DNA of 9,250 nt from Chloroflexota bacterium (lineage in GTDB: Bacteria; Chloroflexota; Anaerolineae; Anaerolineales; Villigracilaceae), in the NCBI GenBank assembly GCA_021796315.1, contig JAJYOH010000207.1:1-9250 (forward strand), given 5' to 3'. How positions within the stretch are numbered: the first letter of the stretch is position 1; every line of letters begins with the position of its first letter. A model generated the notes under the pieces. The model ran no database searches. It worked only from the letters and a program-made list of their open reading frames with translations, and was not told the origin of the DNA. Both the position numbers and the translations under genes were made by a program. Below are positions 1 to 7,023 of this stretch, piece by piece.

Positions 1-49
1 CTTCCATTTCTTTGGAACATTCTTCGGGTTGGGATAAACACAAGGACTT

Positions 50-1807
50 ATGCCTGCTTCTCTTGTTCAAGGTGATTCTCTTCTGGCTGTAGATGTCGGC
101 GCGGCGACCACGCGCGCGGTGCTCTTCGATGTTGTCGAAGGCGAGTATCGTTTTCTCGCGGCAGGTTCAGCGCCGTCCACTGCTGAAGCTCCGTTCAAGG
201 ATGTCATCGAAGGTGTGCGCGATGCCATCACCAGTTTGCAATCAGTGATCGGGCGGAATCTGCTCGACGAGAATCGACGCCTCATTACGCCGTCGCAGCC
301 CGACGGGTCCGGTGTGGATGCGTTCGTGTCCACGTTATCCGCGGGCCCGGCGTTGAAAACTGTCATCGTTGGTTTATTGTCCGATGTTTCGCTCGAGAGC
401 GCACGGCGCCTGGCCGAGACAACTTATGCGCGCATCATCGACTCGATCAGCTTGACCGATCATCGCAAACCCGATCAGCAAATCGATACGTTGCTGCGTC
501 TGCGGCCTGACATGGTTGTGATCACCGGCGGCGCGGATGGCGGCGCGTCGCGTTCTATCCACAAGACGCTTGAGCCGGTGGGACTGGCCGGTTATTTGCT
601 CGCGCCCGAAAGACGCCCGGCTGTTTTGTTCGCGGGCAATCAAAAATTGGATGATGAAGTCAAGGAACTTTTGGGAGGCGTGACGTCGGCGCTTCACTTT
701 AGTCCAAATGTGCGGCCTTCGCTCGAAACCGAAGACGTTGAACCGGCCTCGCGCGAACTGGCTCAACTTTATCTGGGAGTTCGCAAGCGCCAACTCAAAG
801 GTGTCGATGTTTTGGAAACATGGTCCGGCGGACATGTTTTGCCAACGGCCTATGCGGAGGGACGCATGTTGCGCTTCCTCGGCCAGGTTTATGGCGGGAC
901 GAAGGGCGGCATCCTCGGCGTGGACCTTGGCGCTTCTGCGGCGGTGATCGCGGCAGGTTTCAAGGATAAAACCGTACTTGGCGTTTATCCGCAATTTGGG
1001 TTGGGCGAGAACCTGCCTGCATTGCTGCAATTCACCCAACTTGAAGATATCCTGCGCTGGTCGCCGCTCGATATTTCAGCCGGCACCTTGCGCGATTATC
1101 TCTATCAGAAATCTTTATATCCATCATCCATCCCCGCCACCAAGGAAGATCAAACAATTGCACAGGCGGTCTCGCGCCAGGCTTTATATCTTGCAATGCA
1201 AACTGCCAGACGTGATTTTCCACGCTCGGCGCGCGCGCCAAAGGCGGGCCTGCTTCCGTTATTCGAGCCGATCCTGGCAGGCGGCGGGCCTCTAGGTGAC
1301 GCTCCCACACCCGGACAAAGTTTATTGTTGCTGTTGGATGGGATCCAACCTGTTGGCGTGACAACCATTATTTTGGATCGCAATAATTTGCTTCCGCTTC
1401 TCGGCGCGGCCGCGGAACGCAACAGCCTTTTGCCTGTGCAGGTTTTAGAGTCGGGCGCGTTCCAGAGTCTCGGCTCGGTGGTTTCGGTGATCGCTTCCGC
1501 AAGTTATGGCGAGTTGGTTCTGCGCGCGCGATTAACTTATGACAATGGCACTGAAGCGCGTGCCGATGTTAAATACGGCAGCCTTGAATTGTTACCGCTG
1601 CCAACAGGTCAATCTGCAAAGTTGACTCTCCAGCCGCAACGCGGCGCGGATGTGGGCTTTGGCCCCGGACGAGGCGGCACGGTTTCTGTCAGCGGGGGAG
1701 CGATGGGTGTGGTCATTGATGGCCGCGGTCGTCCGCTGGCGCTGCCGGATGATCCCGTGCGGCGGCGTGAGTTGATCAAAAAATGGCTTTGGACGATCGG
1801 AGGCTAA
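50..1807 (+). CDS. GlmL/MutL-family actin-like ATPase
   Basis: Resembles the MutL/GlmL family, ASKHA-fold ATPases best known beside glutamate mutase and other B12-dependent aminomutases, where a chaperone or reactivase role is proposed. The phosphate-binding motif VDVGAATTRAVLFD lies at residues 14-27. A glycine turn VITGGADGGA follows at 157-166 and a second DxG-type motif, LGVDLGASAAV, at 289-299. Glycine-rich ILAGGGPLGDAP is at 408-419 and the family-like LLDGIQPVGVT at 428-438. At 585 residues it is longer than the usual 450-480, and the last ~130 residues look like an added beta-rich tail. No signal peptide or membrane segment is seen, so it should be cytosolic. The ATG at 50 is the first possible start, since an in-frame stop lies at 35-37; AAGGA at 42-46 is a close, weak Shine-Dalgarno. 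No mutase gene is in the window, so the partner is unknown. It is the first gene of an apparent operon. The family call is fairly sure, the function is not. Confidence 0.85.
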   Translation: MPASLVQGDSLLAVDVGAATTRAVLFDVVEGEYRFLAAGSAPSTAEAPFKDVIEGVRDAITSLQSVIGRNLLDENRRLITPSQPDGSGVDAFVSTLSAGPALKTVIVGLLSDVSLESARRLAETTYARIIDSISLTDHRKPDQQIDTLLRLRPDMVVITGGADGGASRSIHKTLEPVGLAGYLLAPERRPAVLFAGNQKLDDEVKELLGGVTSALHFSPNVRPSLETEDVEPASRELAQLYLGVRKRQLKGVDVLETWSGGHVLPTAYAEGRMLRFLGQVYGGTKGGILGVDLGASAAVIAAGFKDKTVLGVYPQFGLGENLPALLQFTQLEDILRWSPLDISAGTLRDYLYQKSLYPSSIPATKEDQTIAQAVSRQALYLAMQTARRDFPRSARAPKAGLLPLFEPILAGGGPLGDAPTPGQSLLLLLDGIQPVGVTTIILDRNNLLPLLGAAAERNSLLPVQVLESGAFQSLGSVVSVIASASYGELVLRARLTYDNGTEARADVKYGSLELLPLPTGQSAKLTLQPQRGADVGFGPGRGGTVSVSGGAMGVVIDGRGRPLALPDDPVRRRELIKKWLWTIGG

Positions 1808-1811
1808 AGCG

Positions 1812-2867
1812 ATGCTGGCTCCTGTTCATCACATCCTGCCGTTGACCACCATCGTGCGTGAGCGTCTTCTGCCTGTTAAGGGCAAGGTCAATGCGCGGCT
1901 CAATCAAAAGGTCAGCCCGACGGATATTGTGGCCGAAGCAACCTGGGCGCGCGAACATGTTTTGCTGGACGTGGCGCGTGTTCTGAACCTGACTGCCGAC
2001 GCGGCAGATAAACTTATTCGATGCAAAGTTGGAGATCGAGTCGCAATCGGTACAGTGATCGCTACCGGGCGCGGCTTGTTGCCGAAAACGGTCAAGGCGC
2101 CAAAAGAAGGTCGTGTAACGGCGGCCGGCGGAGGTCAGGTTTTGCTCGAGGCGGGTGAGTCCCGCATGGAGTTGCGCGCCGGCATATCCGGTAATGTGGT
2201 TCAGGTCATTCCAGATCGCGGCGTTGTCATCCAAACTTCGGGTGCATTGATCCAGGGGGTGTGGGGCAACGGCCGCGTCGATACAGGCGTAATGATCAAC
2301 CTTGCGGAGAAACCTGATACGGTTTTGGCGGCCGGTCGCCTGGATGTGAGTTTTCGCGGATCGGTCATTATCGCCGCGCAAGTCAGGGATGCTGAAACTT
2401 TGCAAGCCGCGGCAGATCTTCCGGTGCGCGGCCTGATCCTGGCAAGTTTATTTCCATCGCTTTTGCCGATGGCGCGTGAAATGCGTTACCCGATCTTGTT
2501 GACCGATGGCTTTGGTTCGATGCCGATGAATTCCGCGGCTTATAAATTGCTGACCACCAATGCCAAGCGTGAAGCCACACTTAACGCGGAAGTCTTTGAT
2601 CGTTACAGCGGAGCGCAGCCTGAGGTGATCATTCCATTACCGGTTTCATCTGAACCCGCCCCGCCGCGCGATGTTGAAACTTTCGCGCCTGGTCAAACAG
2701 TGCGGATGCTCCGCCCGCCGATGATGGGCACGATCGGGTCGATCATGAATTTGCATCCCGGCCTGACAATGCTGCCCGGCGGGCTGCGCGCTGTGTGTGC
2801 CGAAATAAAATTTGAGAACGGCGAGCAAGCGCTCGTCCCTCTCGTAAATCTTGAAGTTGTGGGATAA
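1812..2867 (+). CDS. Conserved protein with lipoyl-like and KOW-like segments
   Basis: No named family is recognised with certainty. Residues 22-46 (from VKGKVNARLNQKVSPTDIVAE) read like a biotinyl/lipoyl-type hairpin with the V-x-G-x-x-V pattern, and residues 72-113 (KVGDRVAIGTVIATG, then APKEGRV) look like a second copy. Neither has the modifiable lysine in an obvious M/D-K-A/M context, so these are probably structural barrels. The middle (175-275) is alpha/beta-like with hydrophobic strands. The C-terminus (292-350, FAPGQTVRMLRPPMMGTIGSI to EQALVPLVNLEVVG) looks like a KOW/SH3-like small barrel. There is no signal peptide or membrane segment. The gene starts four bases after the stop of the MutL-like gene, with GGAGG at 1799-1803 placed inside the end of that gene, so the two are probably translationally coupled and functionally linked. 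Alternative reading: an accessory subunit of a complex with the ATPase. Existence is sure, function unknown. Confidence 0.8.
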   Translation: MLAPVHHILPLTTIVRERLLPVKGKVNARLNQKVSPTDIVAEATWAREHVLLDVARVLNLTADAADKLIRCKVGDRVAIGTVIATGRGLLPKTVKAPKEGRVTAAGGGQVLLEAGESRMELRAGISGNVVQVIPDRGVVIQTSGALIQGVWGNGRVDTGVMINLAEKPDTVLAAGRLDVSFRGSVIIAAQVRDAETLQAAADLPVRGLILASLFPSLLPMAREMRYPILLTDGFGSMPMNSAAYKLLTTNAKREATLNAEVFDRYSGAQPEVIIPLPVSSEPAPPRDVETFAPGQTVRMLRPPMMGTIGSIMNLHPGLTMLPGGLRAVCAEIKFENGEQALVPLVNLEVVG

Positions 2868-2903
2868 TAGAAATACAAGCACTTCACACGAGGAGATGAC
2901 ACC

Positions 2904-3428
2904 ATGTACGAAGGCGACCAACAAAGTTTTGATGCTCCGCCGCCGGAAGAAAACAGCAATCGTACTTTTCTGATTGCGGCTGGTATTCTGGGCGGCATTG
3001 TGTTGATTTCACTCGCTTGTCTGGCGGGTTATTATTTTCTGAATATTCTGCCAAATCAAGGGAACGCAAAAGCCAATGCGACCGCGCAAGCGATCCAGAA
3101 CGCGCAGGTAGCGCAAGCTTTGACATCGACTGCGCAAGCGGCGGCATTCCCAACTGCAACGATTACACCGACGGTGACTCCGTTGGTGGCCCTGCCTTCT
3201 GCAACGGTCACACTTGCCGCTCCAACAACGGACCCGGCAACGGCCACCATTGGCGCGGCTTTGACCCAGGCTGCGCTGGCGCAATTGACCCATGTGCCCA
3301 CTTCTACACGATTGCCCGGTACCGGTTTCGCCGATGAATACGGCGCCCCTGGTTTGGTCTTCATGGGCATGGCGCTGATCGCCGTAATCTTTCTTGCGCG
3401 GCGGTTAAGAGTTGCACCGACGAAATAG
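2904..3428 (+). CDS. Small anchored protein with LPGTGF sorting-like tail
   Basis: A 174-residue protein with a short acidic cytoplasmic head (1-19), a long hydrophobic segment at 21-48, then a low-complexity linker rich in Ala, Thr, Pro and Gln (about 55-135). The C-terminus has the layout of a cell-wall sorting signal: LPGTGF at 137-142, a hydrophobic stretch at about 149-165, and the basic tail RRLR at 166-169. Sortases in monoderm bacteria cut LPxTG between T and G; whether one acts here is inference. The first hydrophobic segment has no obvious signal peptidase site, so the protein may span the membrane twice or be attached at both ends. AGGAG at 2891-2895 lies eight bases before the ATG. 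It sits 36 bases after the preceding gene and two stem-loops follow it, so it is probably the last gene of the operon. Its role is unknown; the linker suggests an extracytoplasmic stalk or spacer. Confidence 0.75.
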   Translation: MYEGDQQSFDAPPPEENSNRTFLIAAGILGGIVLISLACLAGYYFLNILPNQGNAKANATAQAIQNAQVAQALTSTAQAAAFPTATITPTVTPLVALPSATVTLAAPTTDPATATIGAALTQAALAQLTHVPTSTRLPGTGFADEYGAPGLVFMGMALIAVIFLARRLRVAPTK

Positions 3429-3434
3429 TAAAAA

Positions 3435-3465
3435 GCCTTGCGAAGGTTCCGTGCCTTCGTAAGGC
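3435..3465 (+). terminator. Stem-loop after the anchored-protein gene
   Basis: GCCTTGCGAAGG at 3435-3446 pairs with CCTTCGTAAGGC at 3454-3465 over 12 bp, with one G-T wobble and a 7-base loop. No T-run follows, so by itself it is a poor intrinsic terminator. It could be an mRNA-stabilising 3' hairpin or part of a tandem arrangement with the palindrome that follows. Confidence 0.5.
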
Positions 3466-3480
3466 CTGAACTGTAAATCT

Positions 3481-3513
3481 AAATGGGACAGCAATTGCTG
3501 TCCCATTTTGTTA
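3481..3513 (+). terminator. Perfect 28-bp palindrome with T-rich tail, probable terminator
   Basis: The 14-base arm AAATGGGACAGCAA (3481-3494) is followed directly by its exact reverse complement (3495-3508) and then by TGTT. As RNA it forms a 12-bp stem with an AATT loop and ends in a short U-rich tract. The mirror-image A-tract on the left means it could also stop leftward transcription. It ends only nine bases before the metF Shine-Dalgarno. It may therefore be the terminator of the upstream operon, or an attenuator or operator of metF. Confidence 0.65.
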
Positions 3514-3530
3514 TCCGAAGGAGGATGATT

Positions 3531-4418
3531 ATGCACATCCAGCAAATTTTTCAAGAGCACGATACCACTTTCAGTTTTGAGTTCTTTCCGCCCAAGACAT
3601 TTGAGTCGGCGGAGACCCTGCGACAATCCATCGAGCAATTGACGCCGCTTGCGCCGTCTTACGTCAGCGTGACGTATGGGGCGGGCGGCTCCACCCGCCA
3701 GTTGACTCATGATCTGGTCATTCGCCTGCAACAGGAAACGGACCTGACAGTTGTCAGCCACCTGACCTGCATTGGCTCCTCGGTTTCTGAAATCCATGCT
3801 ATTTTGGAAACTTATACAGCTAACGGTATTCAAAACATAATGGCCTTGCGCGGAGACCCGCCGCGCGGCAATGGATCTTTCGCACCAACCTCTAACGGAT
3901 TTAAGAATGCCACCGAGATGGTGGCGTATGTCAAAAAGAATTTTCCCGGGCTTGGAATTGGAGTGGCGGGCTATCCCGAGGGCCATCCCGAAACGCCCAA
4001 CCGCCTGAAAGAAATGGAGTATCTCAAAGCCAAAGTGGATGCCGGGGCGGATTTCATCTGTACCCAGCTTTTCTTCGACAACCATCACTTTTTTGATTTT
4101 CGGGAACGTTGTATCCTGGCCGGGATCAAGGCGCCGATCCTGGCGGGGCTGATGCCGATCACCAGCCAGAAATCCATGCGCCGCATGGCTGAACTATCCG
4201 GCGGGACCGTTTTTCCATCCAAATTATTGCGGGCGATGGGACGTGCAGAAAACGAGGAGTATGCCGAAAAGGTGGGCATCCATTGGGCTGCGGCGCAGGC
4301 GCTTGACCTATTGGACAATAATGTCAAGGGCATTCATTTTTATACTCTCAACCAGTCAAAGGCGACCGCTCACATTTATGAATGGCTGGGAGTCAGTTCT
4401 TCGCAGGCGTTGAGATAA
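3531..4418 (+). CDS. metF: 5,10-methylenetetrahydrofolate reductase
   Basis: Flavoprotein that reduces 5,10-methylene-THF to 5-methyl-THF, feeding methionine synthesis or, reversed, folate-dependent C1 metabolism. The TIM-barrel signatures are present: FSFEFFPPK at 14-22, whose E17 matches the catalytic glutamate (E28 in E. coli); VTYGAGGSTR at 47-56; ALRGDPP at 105-111, whose D109 matches the FAD-interacting aspartate (D120); YPEGHPE at 149-155; and QLFFD at 179-183. At 295 residues it has the usual length of bacterial MetF, without the C-terminal extension of eukaryotic enzymes. I chose the ATG at 3531 because GGAGG at 3520-3524 lies six bases before it. In-frame ATGs at 3525 and 3483 exist, but the first overlaps the ribosome site and the second lies inside the palindrome. 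No methionine synthase or CODH genes are nearby, so the pathway it serves cannot be read from context. No S-box or other riboswitch was recognised upstream. Confidence 0.95.
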   Translation: MHIQQIFQEHDTTFSFEFFPPKTFESAETLRQSIEQLTPLAPSYVSVTYGAGGSTRQLTHDLVIRLQQETDLTVVSHLTCIGSSVSEIHAILETYTANGIQNIMALRGDPPRGNGSFAPTSNGFKNATEMVAYVKKNFPGLGIGVAGYPEGHPETPNRLKEMEYLKAKVDAGADFICTQLFFDNHHFFDFRERCILAGIKAPILAGLMPITSQKSMRRMAELSGGTVFPSKLLRAMGRAENEEYAEKVGIHWAAAQALDLLDNNVKGIHFYTLNQSKATAHIYEWLGVSSSQALR

Positions 4419-4468
4419 TGTTATGCCGCGTTGGTAATATCATCTACTTCAATTATCGAGAATAATGG

Positions 4469-6025
4469 TTATGGAAGATGAGTAAATTGGGAGAATAACG
4501 CCGGAAAACTGCTCGCTATATTGCTCTGACTTGACGTGGGCCATGGTTTGGAAAAATATTGTCTTTGGATCAGCAAACCGGCTGTCGTCATGTAGAGCGA
4601 TATGAACAATAACATTCCAATGACGACCACATTCAAGATAACTGTTGATCTTTCCTCCTTTTGTTTTCGAAGACTGGCCGGGTACAGATGCCCGAGGATG
4701 ATTACGATTGCATAAATCGAAAAAAACATGATACCCGGAGTAAAATCACCGGCGTATCTCATTACCTCGGCTGTATATGGCAGCAATAGAAGCCCCGGAA
4801 CAAAGGCCGAAATTGCGGCTGGCAACATAGCAGGCGGAAAGGTGGAATGATTGTTTTTGCGAAATGATGGAACCATGTTCCAAATAAAAACAACCAGGCC
4901 AAAAATCGTAAGCAGGAAATAAACGGGAAGTATGAGCGGAATGGGGAGTGTTGGTTCGAGATAATCAAAATTCTTTGCAAGACCAACGAAGTAGTCTGTA
5001 TGACCTGCCTGTATGAACGGGCTTTCGCTGCTAAAGTTGTCTTTTGACGGGAAAAAATAATACGCTGTGTTTTGTGGAATTCTGTCGAGCCGCATGGATC
5101 CATATTTGTCGAAATTTGTTGCCCTTGAGTTCCCCATATATTGCACATTCTTGTTTAGCGGTTGAAATTCAAAGGGATTCCCCCATCTGGCAAAGTTTAA
5201 CGCGCCCAACAAAACCCCGAAGACAACAAAGATGACCGCTGCGCCAATTAGTTCGTTTAAACGATAAATAGGATGCCGTGTAATTATGTTGCTGCCGTTT
5301 GGCTTTAATAAATTCACGAAGAGCATCACAATCGTCAATCCGAAGATCAAGGCCGCCCCGACTGTAAATGTCGGCCTGGTGAAAAGGGTCAAGCCGCAGA
5401 CCAGGCTGAAAACAGCTAACAGGCTTATATTCCTGGGCATGGAAAGAATCGCCGTGCTTAAATACAAACAGACCATGTACATGGCGGCTCCCCAGATGAT
5501 CGCCTCCCAATACGTGCTTGAATTTTCCATAACGGACAGGAATGGGGACCCAAAAGCGATAAAAATAAGCCAGCCGTATTTTATGAACGGGTTAATTTTT
5601 GATTCGGGGAAAACGATTTTCAACGTTAAAAGAAAAATCTTTTCTGAATAGATAACGAACACTAAAAACCCAAGCAGCATTGATAAAACTGGATAAGCGC
5701 CGAGATGAAATATCGAAAGGATGCCGCGCACCAGCGCCGGGAAAGGCAGAAAGTAGGCAATGATTTTGCCGTTTACTATAAATGCCTCCGGCCCTATTGC
5801 TTTTTTGTCGGCTGTTATGTCCAAATGTATCAGATGTTTCCACATATCGAAGTAAACATCATCTAAAAATACCCGCTGTTTCAAGTGGATATCGCCATTC
5901 TGCAATAAATAGAGCGCCAGATAGGATAGACAAAATAATGCAAGGGTCACGCCGAGTATCGTCAAAATAATTCTCAGCCAATTCTTGTTAATGATTTCAA
6001 AGTAAGTCTTAAGACGAATTGCCAT
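4469..6025 (-). CDS. Polytopic membrane protein, GT-C glycosyltransferase-like
   Basis: A 518-residue integral membrane protein with about ten hydrophobic segments, at roughly 17-41, 108-135, 149-168, 173-195, 201-236, 258-277, 361-383, 398-416, 430-446 and 462-486. After the first segment comes an extracytoplasmic loop with acidic residues (LDDVYFD, 54-60), the place where GT-C transferases carry their catalytic Asp/Glu. The TRPTF motif (216-220) and FARWGNPFEF (278-287) recall uncharacterised lipid-linked-sugar transferases of the ArnT/PMT-like kind, as does RYAGDFTP near 423-430. That resemblance is by eye, and the donor and acceptor are unknown. The gene is clearly more AT-rich than the genes to its left, which hints at horizontal acquisition. 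The start at 6025 has only a weak purine-rich upstream region. It lies 31 bases downstream of a tRNA on the same strand and may be read from that promoter. It converges with metF, 50 bases apart, with no clear terminator between. Confidence 0.7.
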   Translation of the reverse strand: MAIRLKTYFEIINKNWLRIILTILGVTLALFCLSYLALYLLQNGDIHLKQRVFLDDVYFDMWKHLIHLDITADKKAIGPEAFIVNGKIIAYFLPFPALVRGILSIFHLGAYPVLSMLLGFLVFVIYSEKIFLLTLKIVFPESKINPFIKYGWLIFIAFGSPFLSVMENSSTYWEAIIWGAAMYMVCLYLSTAILSMPRNISLLAVFSLVCGLTLFTRPTFTVGAALIFGLTIVMLFVNLLKPNGSNIITRHPIYRLNELIGAAVIFVVFGVLLGALNFARWGNPFEFQPLNKNVQYMGNSRATNFDKYGSMRLDRIPQNTAYYFFPSKDNFSSESPFIQAGHTDYFVGLAKNFDYLEPTLPIPLILPVYFLLTIFGLVVFIWNMVPSFRKNNHSTFPPAMLPAAISAFVPGLLLLPYTAEVMRYAGDFTPGIMFFSIYAIVIILGHLYPASLRKQKEERSTVILNVVVIGMLLFISLYMTTAGLLIQRQYFSKPWPTSSQSNIASSFPALFSQFTHLP

Positions 6026-6056
6026 TTTCTTAATTCTCTATTCCACTTCTGTTGTG

Positions 6057-6129
6057 TGGGGCGGAAAAGATTCGAACCCTCAACTTGCACCTTATGAGAG
6101 CGCTGCTCTGACTGTTGAGCTGCCGCCCC
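6057..6129 (-). tRNA. tRNA with CAU anticodon, aberrant, possibly a pseudogene
   Basis: A full 73-base cloverleaf can be drawn: a perfect 7-bp acceptor stem (GGGGCGG with CCGCCCC), D-stem GCTC/GAGC, anticodon stem GCGCT/GGTGC, loop CTCATAA with anticodon CAT, a 5-base variable loop, and T-loop TTCGAAT. The anticodon would read Met, or Ile if it carries lysidine. Several positions are unusual. C replaces universal U8, the D-loop AACAGTCA lacks G19, and the T-stem GAGGG/CTTTT has three G-U pairs, with two more in the anticodon stem. CCA is not encoded. A TATAAT box lies 13 bases upstream, which argues for expression. It is either a divergent working tRNA or a decaying copy. Confidence 0.6.
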
Positions 6130-6343
6130 GGCTGATTACTAATTATAAGCTCTGCTTGGGAGCAGGAAAAACTCGAAGCCACGCGTGCGCGAAATGCTTG
6201 CAGTAGGTGCCGCAGAATCCCACACGTCAGGTACAAGCTTTGTTAGGCAACCTGTCCGCTTACCAAAACGATGGCAGAAAAAAGACACCACCGCAAACTT
6301 GACTAAATTTTACGCCCAACTCAATTGCTTACGATATACAAAA
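6130..6343. other. Gene-free stretch between tRNA and tetR
   Basis: Apart from the tRNA -10 box, no convincing gene is seen. The stretch contains GTTAGGCAACC at 6242-6252, which recurs inverted at 7774-7784. On the minus strand a GCCTAACAAAGC beginning leads into sequence with weak dyad symmetry. No clear intrinsic terminator for tetR is visible. Confidence 0.5.
6142..6147 (-). promoter_or_regulatory. -10 box for the tRNA
   Basis: A perfect TATAAT on the minus strand would place the transcript start near 6135, about six bases before the tRNA 5' end. At the expected -35 position there is only TTTTCC or TTTTTC, so the upstream element is poor. The spacing is what one expects for a tRNA promoter. 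Confidence 0.5.
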
Positions 6344-6910
6344 TCATCCGAGAGCCGAGTCAACCAAAACCCGCGCGGCTTCGGCAACATGCGCGGCGGG
6401 ATTCTTGGTTCCAAACATGCGCGACGCCATGTAAGCGCCGTCCATTAAAAGAAAGAGTTGATTAGCAAGCGCTTCGGGGTTGGTTACGCCTGCTTCTTTT
6501 GCCAGTTGACGAAAACGGGCGCGAACAGATTGCTTGTGTTCAAGCGCGACCTGATGACCAGGATAATCCGTTTCAGGGTATTCAGTTGCTATATTGAGAA
6601 ATGGACAACCATAACATTCGGGGGTTGTTACATAATCCTGCAAACCTTGAAAGAATGCCAGTAATTTTTCGCGCGGGGTGAGTGCGTCTTTTGTAGATTG
6701 CTCAAAATAATTCCAAAACTCATCATTGCTGTCTTTGAGATAAGCAATAATCAAACCATCTTTGGAGGGGAAGTGACGGTAAAGAGTCATCTTGCCGATG
6801 CCTGCTTCGGCGGCGATGGTATCCACGCCGACGGCGCGGTAGCCGTGCTGGTAGAACAAACGCGCGGCGGTTTGGAATACTTTATCTTTGGGGGTGACTT
6901 CGATTTTCAT
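6344..6910 (-). CDS. TetR-family transcriptional repressor
   Basis: A 188-residue one-component regulator. The N-terminal helix-turn-helix domain is typical: VFQTAARLFYQHGYRAVGVDTIAAEAGIG and then KMTLYRHFPSKDGLI, about residues 11-54, with the recognition helix near 40-48. The C-terminal ligand-binding domain carries ECYGCPFLNIATEYPE (98-113), which resembles the GCPF/LN-A-EF signature of the TetR_C subfamily that contains regulators of oxidoreductase genes. The two cysteines at 99 and 102 might sense redox or electrophilic stress, but that is speculation. I chose the ATG at 6910 because a GAGG Shine-Dalgarno lies just upstream and the TetR domain starts directly after; a start further upstream would run through the operators. 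It is divergent from the oxidoreductase gene, with two matching palindromes between them, so it very likely represses both. Confidence 0.92.
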   Translation of the reverse strand: MKIEVTPKDKVFQTAARLFYQHGYRAVGVDTIAAEAGIGKMTLYRHFPSKDGLIIAYLKDSNDEFWNYFEQSTKDALTPREKLLAFFQGLQDYVTTPECYGCPFLNIATEYPETDYPGHQVALEHKQSVRARFRQLAKEAGVTNPEALANQLFLLMDGAYMASRMFGTKNPAAHVAEAARVLVDSALG

Positions 6911-6922
6911 AATATTTGCCTC

Positions 6923-6952
6923 TTGACGCGATACAGGTCTGTATTGTATTAT
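6923..6952 (+). promoter_or_regulatory. Promoter of the oxidoreductase gene
   Basis: TTGACG at 6923-6928 and TATTAT at 6947-6952 are separated by 18 bp, a good sigma-70-type match. The predicted transcript start is near 6959. Operator 1 occupies the spacer. Confidence 0.6.
6931..6944. promoter_or_regulatory. TetR operator 1 (ATACAG-GT-CTGTAT)
   Basis: A 14-bp palindrome with 6-bp arms and a 2-bp centre, lying between the -35 and -10 boxes of the oxidoreductase promoter. A bound repressor would block polymerase. Its centre is 33 bp from that of operator 2, about three helical turns, so two dimers would sit on the same face. Binding by the neighbouring TetR is inferred. Confidence 0.75.
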
Positions 6953-6961
6953 TGGGCTATT

Positions 6962-6979
6962 CGATACAGAACTGTATCG
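6962..6979. promoter_or_regulatory. TetR operator 2 (CGATACAG-AA-CTGTATCG)
   Basis: An 18-bp palindrome with perfect 8-bp arms that contains the same ATACAG-N2-CTGTAT core as operator 1. It lies just downstream of the predicted transcript start of the oxidoreductase gene. On the other strand it lies in the upstream region of tetR, fitting autoregulation. Confidence 0.78.
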
Positions 6980-7023
6980 TAGCATATTTCACAATTTTAC
7001 GCAACCAAAAAGGAGTAATAAAA

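Noticed and set aside
374..1039. 221-codon minus-strand frame opposite the MutL-like gene.
   Set aside because: Composition and lack of any recognisable domain fit an antisense shadow of a GC-rich gene; the plus-strand protein has clear family motifs over the same bases.
3483..3530. Longer metF starting at the ATG at 3483.
   Set aside because: That start lies inside the palindrome without a ribosome site and would add residues with no MetF resemblance; 3531 has GGAGG at ideal spacing.
4419..4468. Terminator between the convergent metF and membrane protein genes.
   Set aside because: Only a 5-bp AT-only inverted repeat (ATTAT/ATAAT) is visible, too weak to call.
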